Shown one piece after another: positions 7,529 through 15,181 of a stretch of 55,768 nucleotides of DNA. The stretch comes from Phycisphaerales bacterium (GTDB lineage Bacteria; Planctomycetota; Phycisphaerae; Phycisphaerales; UBA1924), in the NCBI GenBank assembly GCA_020427635.1, contig JAGQOH010000014.1:1-55768 (forward strand), written 5' to 3'. Made by a program: the position numbers and the translations under genes. The notes below the pieces were generated by a model, which was given only the letters and a program-made list of their open reading frames with translations, was not told the DNA's origin and did not search any database. The first letter of the stretch is position 1. Each line of letters begins with the position of its first letter.

Positions 7529-8617
7529 CTAGGCTGCGACTGATGAGCGCCGGACGGCGGAAGCGACCAGACGGGTGAGCTCATCGGGCGACATGACCGC
7601 CGTGGCGGCACCGTGATCGACCACAGCCTTGGGCATTCCATAGACGACGCAAGTCTCTGCACTCTGGGCGGCGACGACACCACCCGCGTTGACGACCTCG
7701 AGAGCGCCCTTGCCTCCATCATCGCCCATGCCCGTGAGCACTACACCCATGGTCGGCACGCCGACCCGAGCGGCGGTGGTGAAGAGGACATCTACACTGG
7801 GCCAGTAGACGGTGTCTGCGGGGTTGCGATCGACGCGCAGCGTCCAGGCACCTGATCGGTTCAGGATGTGCGTGTTGTGCCCACCGGGACAGATGTAGAT
7901 GTGCCCCGCGATGAGGGCATCACCATCGGCAGCATGGTGGACCGTCGTGGCGCAGTGTTGGCCGATACGCTCGGCTAGGGAACGGGTGAACAGTTGCGGC
8001 ATGTGCTGGGCAACAACGACTGGTGCGCCGCCGCCGGGCGGAATGGCTTTGCAAATGGACTCCACGATGGACGGCCCGCCCGTGGATGATCCGATGACGA
8101 TGAGTTGTGGCTTGAATGTGTGGATGTCGCAGCTCTGACGCCGGTGCGCCATGGACGGCTGCACGGCGGGGTGGGGTGCGGTCGCTGGACGCGCAGCGGA
8201 ACGAGGCGCGTGCTTGGCAGCGGCATGTTCGCCCAGCGCGCGCACGCGCGCGACGAGATCGCGGCGCAGATCGGGACCATCACCCAGGCTGCCCGTGTCT
8301 TTGCCCAAGACATCCGCAGCGCCAAGTGCCATGGCCTTCATTGCGGCTTGCGAGCCCTCTGCGGTAAGCGAAGAGACCATGAGGACGCGCGGCGTGGGCT
8401 TCATCTTCATGATCTGCTCGAGGGCGCCCAGGCCATCGAGATTCGGCATTTCCACATCCATCGTGATGACGTCAGGCTGATGCTGCTGGGCGAGTTCGAC
8501 TGCTTTCACGCCATCGCGCGCAGCGCCAACGACCTCAATGCCGCCGGCCTGCTCGAGCGTCTCGCGCAGGATCTTTCGCATGAAGGCGGAATCATCACAC
8601 ACGAGGACGCGAATCAT
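7529..8617 (-). CDS. cheB: Chemotaxis response regulator, protein-glutamate methylesterase CheB
   Basis: CheB (362 aa) removes methyl groups from chemoreceptors and deamidates them, giving adaptation. The N-terminal receiver has D8, D9 and phospho-acceptor D54 (PDVITMDVEMPN). After a linker rich in Ala/His/Pro comes the esterase domain: VIGSSTGGPSIVE with the catalytic Ser, VVAQHMPQLF with the catalytic His, and TGMGDDGGKGALEV with the catalytic Asp. The start is ATG 8617 with GGAGAG just upstream; a longer form from 8701 would overlap the fapA-like gene. It is the last che gene of the leftward operon. No cheD is seen in the window. Confidence 0.95.
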   Translation of the reverse strand: MIRVLVCDDSAFMRKILRETLEQAGGIEVVGAARDGVKAVELAQQHQPDVITMDVEMPNLDGLGALEQIMKMKPTPRVLMVSSLTAEGSQAAMKAMALGAADVLGKDTGSLGDGPDLRRDLVARVRALGEHAAAKHAPRSAARPATAPHPAVQPSMAHRRQSCDIHTFKPQLIVIGSSTGGPSIVESICKAIPPGGGAPVVVAQHMPQLFTRSLAERIGQHCATTVHHAADGDALIAGHIYICPGGHNTHILNRSGAWTLRVDRNPADTVYWPSVDVLFTTAARVGVPTMGVVLTGMGDDGGKGALEVVNAGGVVAAQSAETCVVYGMPKAVVDHGAATAVMSPDELTRLVASAVRRSSVAA

Positions 8618-8673
8618 GCTTGCTCTCCACGACGCTGGGCGCGTTGAATCATGGGCCGATAACTTGCCGATCA

Positions 8674-10122
8674 CTAAGCCGCAGCAGCGCGGGCGTGGCA
8701 ATGTGCACGCAGCAGGACCGGTTCGCCGCGCTGCCCCATTCGGTACATCGGCTCACCCTTGTGGCTGGACAAGTGAAATGGCCCGCCGATGTCCTGGCGA
8801 AGCTTGAATGTCGCCCCCGCGATGTGGATCGCGGAGGCTCCGAACAGTTGCCGATGCACGGTCACATCGACGACTGCGGTTCGGGCCAACTCCTCAATCT
8901 CGGCGTGCTGGGCCAGTGTCTCGTTCATGACGCGGTCAGCCTCAAACAGCTCGTACTGGAGCTCTGTTTGGCGCTCACGCTGCGCGGGTGTCATGCGAGC
9001 GCCACGGGCGGCAAGATGCTGCGACTCAGTTGATAGTTCGGTGTGGCGGACCTTGGCATGTGCAAGCGCCTTGGCCAGTTCGCCCATCTTGGCAAGCTCC
9101 TCGGCGGAGGGGCCAATGGTCAGGTCGGTGTGGGCGGCAGGCCCACCTATGACACTCACGTCGACCGGGCCTCGGACTGCAAGTGCGCCCCCCATGATCT
9201 TCGCGTTGGGTGACTTGATCCCGCCGTGAACTGTGAGCTTGCAATTCATCACTTCGCGCTCGATGCGAAGTGCGCCGTCGATTTCGCCTGTCACGCCATC
9301 GATGAAGCGTGCGATGAGGTCGCCGCCAGCGCGGATCTCGCCTTGCTCTCGTCCGGCCATGCCGCCGGTAAGGATGATGTCACCGCCGGCGTGGAGCGTG
9401 GCAGCTTCGACCAAACCGCCAATGGTGATCGAGCCGGTTGCAACGACCTTGAAGAGGTCGCGCACGCCTTTGGCGATGACGACATCGCCATCGAAATCAA
9501 TGTGTCCCGTGTTGAAATCGACGAAGGAGTCGATTTGCAGGAGTTTGCGGACCGCGGCTTTGCCATTGGCGATAGATAGCACGCCTTCGCAAAGAGCGGA
9601 GAGTCGTCCGTTGGACTCAACTAGAATGGAGTCATCAAACTTGATCTTGATTGGACGCCCCGGCTTTGCGGCGATTGCGAGTCCGAAGACGTCGATGCCG
9701 TCTTCGCCTGGTGTGGGCTGGACGAGGTTGCCGAGCTCTTCGCCCTTCTTGACGAGAATGAAGACGCTGCGCGCGTAGTGATCGACGCCGGCCCCCTCGG
9801 CACTGTCGCCTTCAACCGGCGGCGGAAGCGGCGCGGGTTCCTCGGGCGAGCGCACGAGCCAGTCGATGCGGCCGTCGGCACCGTTGATTGGGGCCTTTCC
9901 CCTGCGGACCGGAAGTCGGCTTGGTTGGCCCTGCGTCCACTGTTCGCAGAACTCGCGCACCGCCTCAACGAGCTTGGGCTCGACGCGCAGCTCGGCCTCA
10001 TAGAGGCGCGCGAGACACTGCTCCTGGGATGGAGCTTTGTCACCTCCGGCGACAAGTTCAGCGCACAGCTTGTCCTGTGAAACAACGAGCTTGACGCCGG
10101 TTGGCGGTCGCTGAGCATTCAT
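8674..10122 (-). CDS. FapA family protein (DUF342)
   Basis: This 482-aa protein matches the FapA/DUF342 family, flagellar-assembly-type proteins with a central right-handed beta-helix. The N-terminal part (to about 125) contains the mixed alpha/beta region. The signature GEDGIDVFGLAIAAKPGRP follows. The beta-helix comes next (about 170-340), rich in Gly: FDGDVVIAKGV, GSITIGGLVEAA, LHAGGDIILTGGM, EIRAGGDLIARF. A C-terminal coiled coil (about 350-430) and a small beta domain close the chain. The ATG at 10122 has GGAGG six bases before it. It lies between cheY and cheB with short gaps, so it is cotranscribed with chemotaxis genes. FapA in Vibrio affects flagellar placement; the role here is inferred from context only. 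Confidence 0.85.
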   Translation of the reverse strand: MNAQRPPTGVKLVVSQDKLCAELVAGGDKAPSQEQCLARLYEAELRVEPKLVEAVREFCEQWTQGQPSRLPVRRGKAPINGADGRIDWLVRSPEEPAPLPPPVEGDSAEGAGVDHYARSVFILVKKGEELGNLVQPTPGEDGIDVFGLAIAAKPGRPIKIKFDDSILVESNGRLSALCEGVLSIANGKAAVRKLLQIDSFVDFNTGHIDFDGDVVIAKGVRDLFKVVATGSITIGGLVEAATLHAGGDIILTGGMAGREQGEIRAGGDLIARFIDGVTGEIDGALRIEREVMNCKLTVHGGIKSPNAKIMGGALAVRGPVDVSVIGGPAAHTDLTIGPSAEELAKMGELAKALAHAKVRHTELSTESQHLAARGARMTPAQRERQTELQYELFEADRVMNETLAQHAEIEELARTAVVDVTVHRQLFGASAIHIAGATFKLRQDIGGPFHLSSHKGEPMYRMGQRGEPVLLRAHCHARAAAA

Positions 10123-10164
10123 GATGCACCTCCGCGTCCTGGCGGATTGCGTGATCCCAGCAGC

Positions 10165-10536
10165 TTATGCGGCGGCGAGACGGGCGAGCGTCTCCTCGAT
10201 GCGCTGCTGCAGCAGGTCGGGTGTGAACGGCTTGACGACGTAATTGTTTACGCCGGCCTTGATGGCCTCGATGACGCGGCTCTTCTCCGCTTCGGTGGTG
10301 ACCATGAGCACGGGCTTCTTGTTGCCCTTGGACCGGTACTCCTTGACGAAGGTCAGACCATCCATATTGGGCATATTCCAGTCAACGAGGAGGATGTCGG
10401 GTTGGAAGGACCCGAGCTTGCTGAGTGCATCAAGGCCATCACAAGCTTCCTCGATCTCGGTGTACCCCATCTGCGTGAGGATGCCCTTCTGGATGTTCCG
10501 CATGGTCTTTGAGTCGTCGACGAGCAAAACCTTCAT
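10165..10536 (-). CDS. cheY: Chemotaxis response regulator CheY
   Basis: The 123-aa single receiver domain has all key residues: D7 and D8 (LLVDDSKTMR), phospho-acceptor D52 (LLVDWNMPNMDG), a switch Thr in VTTEAEK, and K102 (YVVKPFTPD). Phosphorylated by CheA, it would bind the flagellar motor switch and change rotation. A GAGGAG ribosome site lies upstream of ATG 10536. It sits 20 bases after cheX and 42 bases before the fapA-like gene, between its kinase, its phosphatase and the methylesterase, which supports the motor-control assignment over a general receiver. Confidence 0.94.
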   Translation of the reverse strand: MKVLLVDDSKTMRNIQKGILTQMGYTEIEEACDGLDALSKLGSFQPDILLVDWNMPNMDGLTFVKEYRSKGNKKPVLMVTTEAEKSRVIEAIKAGVNNYVVKPFTPDLLQQRIEETLARLAAA

Positions 10537-10556
10537 GGGTGTGTCTCCTCGCGCTT

Positions 10557-11060
10557 TCAGTTCGTGGCGGCCGCGGGCGTCGCAGCGCCGGTCGGAGTGC
10601 CAGAGTCAACGTTCTTGATGGCGAATTCGACTGCGAATTCACCACAATCACACGTGAATGGAATCTGCACGCAGACCGTGCCCTTCTTCGAATGGACGAC
10701 GTGATCGGCGCCAATGACGACCGAAGGGCAGCTGATCGATGCCTTGCGATCCTTGAACTGGGCCTTGGCGCTGCCGGCGATCATGTTGGTCAGCTCGCCA
10801 ATCGCGTCGCAAAGATCTTCCTGCTCGGCGCATTCCGAGCCGGTGAAGATTGCGCAAACGCGCTGCGCGGTGGCCTCAGGAAAGCTCAAGACGACAGCGC
10901 CCTCGACATCACCCGTAAACCCGATGATGCCCGAAATGTCATGCGACGCCTTGCCCGACTGCTTCACGGTGGGCTCCCCCGCTTCCGCCTCGAGTTGCAG
11001 CATCATCTCGAAGATATCGCGGGTTGCGCGGATGAATGGAAGTACGATATTGGTATCCAC
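10557..11060 (-). CDS. cheX: Chemotaxis protein CheX (CheY-P phosphatase)
   Basis: The protein (167 aa) matches the CheX/CheC phosphatase family, which ends the chemotaxis signal by dephosphorylating CheY-P. The active-site signature E-x2-N is visible in DAIGELTNMIAGSAKAQF, followed by the usual strand VVIGADHVV. The C-terminal end adds a Cys pair (FTCDCGEF) and a short Ala/Thr-rich tail. The start is GTG at 11060 with AAGGAGG well placed upstream. It is 17 bases after cheA and 20 before cheY, so it is part of the operon. Only one E-x2-N motif is present, as in CheX and unlike CheC, which has two. Confidence 0.88.
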   Translation of the reverse strand: MDTNIVLPFIRATRDIFEMMLQLEAEAGEPTVKQSGKASHDISGIIGFTGDVEGAVVLSFPEATAQRVCAIFTGSECAEQEDLCDAIGELTNMIAGSAKAQFKDRKASISCPSVVIGADHVVHSKKGTVCVQIPFTCDCGEFAVEFAIKNVDSGTPTGAATPAAATN

Positions 11061-11077
11061 AACAGCCTCCTTGCAAA

Positions 11078-13375
11078 CTACTTGCGCGCCAACTCCCGGG
11101 CCGCGTCGCCTGCGCGCAAGAGCTTGACGACGTCCATGATCAAACTGACATTGCCATCTTCGCGAATGGTGGCGCCGGAGAACGGACCACCTGTCGTGAA
11201 CGTGTCATCGAGGGGCTTGATGACGACCTCCTGTTGCCCAACCAAACGATCGACAACGAAGCCCGCTTGCTCCTGACCCGCGCACACGACCACAGCAAAG
11301 CTACCCTCGCCCGGCTCATCCTGGGCGTCCAACCGCTCGCGCAGATCGATCAGAGGGAGCACCCGCTCGCGCAGGCGCATCACAGGCCGCCCACCGACGT
11401 AGTGCGACTCGGCATCGGTGTGCTTGACGATCTCTTCGACGGACGACAGCGGGATGGCGTAGTCATGCGCGCCGACGCCAACCATCATCGCGGGCATGAT
11501 GGCGACCGTGAGCGGGATGAGCACTTCGATGCGCGTGCCCTGCCCAAGGACCGACTGCACGCGAACGGAGCCGCCGAGGGCGGCAATATTTGTGCGCACG
11601 ACATCCATGCCAACGCCGCGACCAGAGAGGTCGCTCACCTGCGCAGCGGTTGAAAACCCGGCGGCAAAGATGAATCGGAAGACGTCCTCGTCCGCCATGG
11701 CGGCGACGAGCTCCGGTGTGGTCAGCCCTTTCTCAATGGCCTTGTCGGCAATCACCTTGCGGTCGATGCCCTTGCCATCATCTTCGATCGTGATCGAAAC
11801 GTGCCCACCCTGATGCTGGGCGCTGAGGTGGATCGTGGCGAGCTCCGACTTCCCTGCCGCGGCCCGCTGCTCAGGCATCTCGACGCCGTGGTCGCAGCTG
11901 TTGCGCAGCATGTGTACGAGCGGATCGCCCAGCTGTTCGAGCACGGAGCGATCAACCTCTGTCTCACCACCAGTGATCGTGAGTTCAACCTTCTTGCCGG
12001 TCTTCTTGGCAAGGTCACGGATGAGGCGCGGGTAACGCCCAAAGAGCTTGGAGAGCGGCTGCATGCGTGTGCGCATCACGCCGACCTGCAGCTCCGCGGT
12101 CAGCCGATCGAGGTCGCCTGCGACAGTACCGGCGTTCTCAAGGAAATCGTGCGGAACGGACATGTCAGCGAGGCGGCGAGCCATGCCAAGGACCTGGTTC
12201 TTTGTCAGGACCATCTCGCCAACAAGGTTGAGCAAGGTCTCGAGGCGCCCCACTTCCACGCGTATAGTCGTCTCCGCGTTGGTTGCGCTGCGATCCCGCT
12301 CCTTGGGCTCACCACTGGAAGCCTGATCAATTCGTGCGTCGGATGATGAAGGCGTTGCTTGCGCTGATGGCTTGGCAGCACTGCGCGGCGCCGCGAGTGC
12401 ACTTGCGTCCGCAATGCCATCCGCCAGCAGCACCGCCTCCATCGAGCCGCCCTCCGGCGCAACCTGCGCATCCTCCGGCGGCATCTTGCCCTGGATCAGC
12501 TCATCGATGCGCTCGAAAAGCCTGTCCAACGGCCAACTGTAGATGAGGTTGGCGGCCAATCCATCGGCAAAGTGCGACACCAGTTGCTGGGCGACCTGCA
12601 GCCGCGGCACCAGCTCATCGACCACGTTTGCATCGAGCTCCGCGCCCTGCTGGACAAGGTTCTCGATGCGCGACGCGATCGCAGTCAGCAGCTTCAGCAC
12701 AAAGTACTCGCCGGTTGATCGCAGCGATTGTGCGACAGCGGTGAAGCGCGTCATGGCGTCGCCCCGAGTGTCGGCCTGGGTGAACGCTTCGATAGCGTCG
12801 AGCCACTCGTCGGAAGTCGCGCGCAGGTCATCGACCATGAACGGCAGCACATCTTGCTTCTCGCTTGTGAGCTCCAACGGCTCCGCCTGTCCAGCCAGCG
12901 GCACGGCGGCACATGGGCTCGATGTCGTGGCCGCTTCGCTCTCCCCGATGGTCTGCGCGATTGTGGCGGCGCCGGGCCCAACTTCGTTGCGCGCGATCGC
13001 GGCCAACCGATCCATCAGGTCCTGCGGACCTGCAGGCGGTTGCTCACCGTCACTGACCGCTGCCATCTGGTCACGCAGCACGTCGACAGAGCGCAGCAGC
13101 GCGTCGGCCACCAGCTCATTCACTTCGACTTCGCCTTTGCGCAGCTTGTTGAGCGCATCTTCAGCGACGTGTGCGAATGCGGTGACGTTTGGAAGGTTCA
13201 GGAACCCCGCGGCGCCCTTGATCGTATGCAGCGCACGGAAGATCCCGTCGAGCAGTTCCTTGCTCTCCGGTTCTGATTCGAGGCGCAGCAGGTCGGCATC
13301 GAGCTGTTCGATCAGCTCGCCGGCTTCCGTCAGGAACTCCTGCATGAGTTCTGGATCTTGGCCTGGAAGTGTCAC
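11078..13375 (-). CDS. cheA: Chemotaxis histidine kinase CheA
   Basis: CheA (765 aa) receives receptor signals through CheW and phosphorylates CheY and CheB. Domains in order: the HPt domain with phospho-His50 (FRALHTIKGAAGFLNL); a second helical region (about 190-300) with its own similarity to HPt-like bundles but no obvious His motif; an acidic/Ser linker (about 330-370); the dimerisation helices (VEVGRLETLLNLVGEM); the HATPase domain with N-box LVHMLRNSCDHGVE, DDGKGID and SGRGVGMDVV; and the C-terminal CheW-like domain. The start is GTG 13375 with GGAG seven bases upstream. It lies 11 bases after cheR and 17 before cheX. It is somewhat longer than E. coli CheA (654 aa), mainly through the middle region. 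Confidence 0.95.
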   Translation of the reverse strand: MTLPGQDPELMQEFLTEAGELIEQLDADLLRLESEPESKELLDGIFRALHTIKGAAGFLNLPNVTAFAHVAEDALNKLRKGEVEVNELVADALLRSVDVLRDQMAAVSDGEQPPAGPQDLMDRLAAIARNEVGPGAATIAQTIGESEAATTSSPCAAVPLAGQAEPLELTSEKQDVLPFMVDDLRATSDEWLDAIEAFTQADTRGDAMTRFTAVAQSLRSTGEYFVLKLLTAIASRIENLVQQGAELDANVVDELVPRLQVAQQLVSHFADGLAANLIYSWPLDRLFERIDELIQGKMPPEDAQVAPEGGSMEAVLLADGIADASALAAPRSAAKPSAQATPSSSDARIDQASSGEPKERDRSATNAETTIRVEVGRLETLLNLVGEMVLTKNQVLGMARRLADMSVPHDFLENAGTVAGDLDRLTAELQVGVMRTRMQPLSKLFGRYPRLIRDLAKKTGKKVELTITGGETEVDRSVLEQLGDPLVHMLRNSCDHGVEMPEQRAAAGKSELATIHLSAQHQGGHVSITIEDDGKGIDRKVIADKAIEKGLTTPELVAAMADEDVFRFIFAAGFSTAAQVSDLSGRGVGMDVVRTNIAALGGSVRVQSVLGQGTRIEVLIPLTVAIMPAMMVGVGAHDYAIPLSSVEEIVKHTDAESHYVGGRPVMRLRERVLPLIDLRERLDAQDEPGEGSFAVVVCAGQEQAGFVVDRLVGQQEVVIKPLDDTFTTGGPFSGATIREDGNVSLIMDVVKLLRAGDAARELARK

Positions 13376-13386
13376 TGCGGTGCTCC

Positions 13387-14226
13387 TTAGGCCTTCGTGT
13401 ACGCGAATGATTGCGGCGCATCCAACGGCTTGAATAGATTGCTGGAAGAGCGCAAGGTCTCGCTGTGTCCGATGAACAACACGCCGTCGTCGGCCAGCTG
13501 TTTGTGGAACATTTCAAGGACGCGCTTGCGCATGTCGTCGTCGAAGTAGATCATGACGTTGCGACAGAAGATGACATCCCAGATGCCGTGGCGCGAGGCC
13601 GCCAGGGAATCCTTGAGATTGTGCTTCTCGAAGTTGACCATCTGGCGGATGGTCGGATCAAGCACCTGGAAGCCACCATCCTGCTTGAAGTAGCGAGACA
13701 CCACCAAAGGATCGACCGAACGAAAGCTAAATGAGGTGTACTTGGCGTCCTGGGCGATATTGAGGACCTTCTGCGAGATGTCAGTCCCCAAGATTTCGAC
13801 GTGCCAGTCGGAGAGCCGCACGCCAAGTGAGCGATGTACTTGCATCGCGAGCGTATAGGGCTCCTCGCCCGTTGAACAGGCGGCGGACCAGATGCGCAAT
13901 CGCTTGGTGGCCTTGCGCGCCTCGAGAATCTTGGGCAGTACGACCTTCTCAAAGACATCCAGCTGTGGCTCGTTGCGGAAGAAGCTGGTCTCGTTGATGG
14001 TGATGCGGTTGAACATCTCCTGGAATTCATCTGTCTGGTAGGGCCCAATGCTCAGGAACTGCAGGTACTGTCCAAAGCTGTCCATCTCAAGCTCTTCGAG
14101 GCGTCGGGCGAGTCGGCTTTCAAGCACATAGCGCTTGTTGTCCTGGAATGCGATGCCGCTGCGCTCATAGATGAGCTTGCGCAGGGCGCTGAACTCGAGA
14201 TCCGACATCTTGACCATCGTTGGCAT
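13387..14226 (-). CDS. cheR: Chemotaxis protein-glutamate O-methyltransferase CheR
   Basis: CheR (279 aa) methylates glutamates of chemoreceptors with S-adenosylmethionine. The N-terminal helical domain starts at about residue 6 (SDLEFSALRKLIYERSGI). The SAM-binding domain shows RIWSAACSTGEEPYTLAM (motif I), ILGTDISQKVL, and VIFCRNVMIYFDDDMRK, the strongest CheR signature. INETSFFRNEPQ is also diagnostic. ATG 14226 follows GGAG and a second AGAGG. It is 58 bases after cheW and 11 before cheA. No receptor-binding pentapeptide or TPR extension is seen. Confidence 0.95.
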   Translation of the reverse strand: MPTMVKMSDLEFSALRKLIYERSGIAFQDNKRYVLESRLARRLEELEMDSFGQYLQFLSIGPYQTDEFQEMFNRITINETSFFRNEPQLDVFEKVVLPKILEARKATKRLRIWSAACSTGEEPYTLAMQVHRSLGVRLSDWHVEILGTDISQKVLNIAQDAKYTSFSFRSVDPLVVSRYFKQDGGFQVLDPTIRQMVNFEKHNLKDSLAASRHGIWDVIFCRNVMIYFDDDMRKRVLEMFHKQLADDGVLFIGHSETLRSSSNLFKPLDAPQSFAYTKA

Positions 14227-14284
14227 GCCTCTACTCCAATCACTTCAGGCTGCGTGCAGTTGGTGTTCGAACTCGATTCAGTCC

Positions 14285-14809
14285 TTATGCAGCTGTCGCG
14301 CGCTCCATCGCGGCCAACTCCGACTGCCCAAAGAGCTTGTCCATGTCGAGCAGAATGAGCAGGCGGTCGTCGAGCTTGCCCACGCCTTGCACGAACTCGG
14401 TGTCGACGCCGGAGATCATGGCCGGCGCGGGCTCGACGATGTTCGGTGCGATGCGCAGCACTTCGTTCACGCGATCGACAGTGAATCCGATGACGCGCGA
14501 CGCGACCTCGACCACGACAATGCGGTTGTTGGAGTCGCGTTCGGTCTTGGGCAGACCAAAGCGCTTTCGGAGATCAACGACCGGCACAATGCGGCCACGC
14601 AGATTGATCACACCCTCAACGAACGGAGGGCTATGCGGAACGCGAGTGATCTCCATCATGCGATTGATTTCATGCACGGAGAGAATCGGGATGGCGAACT
14701 CCTCGGCGCCAACCACGAAGGTGACCAATTGAAGCAGATCGGCATCGACCGTTTCGGCTGCGCTGGTGGCGGCGACGGCGCCGTGCGAATTGACAGTAGC
14801 CTGCGACAT
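14285..14809 (-). CDS. cheW: Chemotaxis coupling protein CheW
   Basis: The 174-aa protein is a CheW domain with an N-terminal Ala/Ser/Thr-rich tail of about 25 residues. CheW joins receptors to CheA. Conserved pieces include LVTFVVGAEEFAIPILSVHEI, VEGVINLRGRIVPVVDLRKRF and GFTVDRVNEVLRI, all in the usual order. ATG 14809 is chosen because GGAGG lies seven bases before it; an upstream in-frame start at 14836 would read through that ribosome site. It is the first gene of the leftward che operon and divergent from flagellin, so the shared upstream region (14810-15181) should hold both promoters. Confidence 0.93.
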   Translation of the reverse strand: MSQATVNSHGAVAATSAAETVDADLLQLVTFVVGAEEFAIPILSVHEINRMMEITRVPHSPPFVEGVINLRGRIVPVVDLRKRFGLPKTERDSNNRIVVVEVASRVIGFTVDRVNEVLRIAPNIVEPAPAMISGVDTEFVQGVGKLDDRLLILLDMDKLFGQSELAAMERATAA

Positions 14810-15181
14810 GACATGTCCTCCATCCCGTTTGCGCACGGGAATGCCGCGCGCAGACGACGCTTCTGGTCATCGAGCCGCGGGAAGAGGGTCTTCATCGAGA
14901 GATTGCGTGTTTCGAGAACTGCCCTGCCAAGTCGGGGGGTGAGGTTATCGCGTCATGGAAAGGTTATCGCTCGGAAAGTTGCAGGCGGACTTCATTCGGG
15001 TCGCATCGGGGTCGATGTTATGGCCCGCATTGGTTCTCGGGCACGTGCTCGAGGGCGTGGCAAGGGCCGAGAAAACACAGGCACGCCAACGCCGAGAACG
15101 AACCAACTGCGAGTTTCCCACGGCGCCTGGAAGAGGGTTGCCGGTGCCGCATGAAGGCGGCAGGTTCACGGAGGTTCACGG
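14810..15181. promoter_or_regulatory. Divergent cheW/flagellin intergenic region with direct repeats
   Basis: This 372-base gap separates cheW and the flagellin gene and must carry their promoters. The 10-base word AGGTTATCGC occurs twice, at 14942-14951 and 14961-14970, starting 19 bases apart. A second perfect pair, AGGTTCACGG at 15162-15171 and 15172-15181, touches the flagellin start. I looked for sigma-28 (TAAA-N15-CGATAA) and sigma-54 (GG-N10-GC) promoters and found no convincing match on either strand. No small gene is evident in the gap. Confidence 0.4.
15162..15181 (+). repeat. Tandem 10-base repeat forming the flagellin ribosome site
   Basis: Two exact copies of AGGTTCACGG abut directly before the flagellin ATG at 15182. 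The GGAGG Shine-Dalgarno sequence (15170-15174), seven bases from the start, exists only at the junction of the copies. A single copy would not supply it. Confidence 0.7.

Noticed and set aside
6515..7543. Open frame of 342 codons opposite the PPIase fusion
   Set aside because: Gly/Val-rich antisense frame without domains; the minus-strand gene is clear.
14942..14970. AGGTTATCGC repeats read as sigma-28 promoter -10 elements on the minus strand (GCGATAA)
   Set aside because: No TAAA-like -35 element at the required distance on that strand.
15011..15035. Possible sigma-54 promoter before flagellin (TGG...TGG)
   Set aside because: The second element lacks GC at the required spacing.
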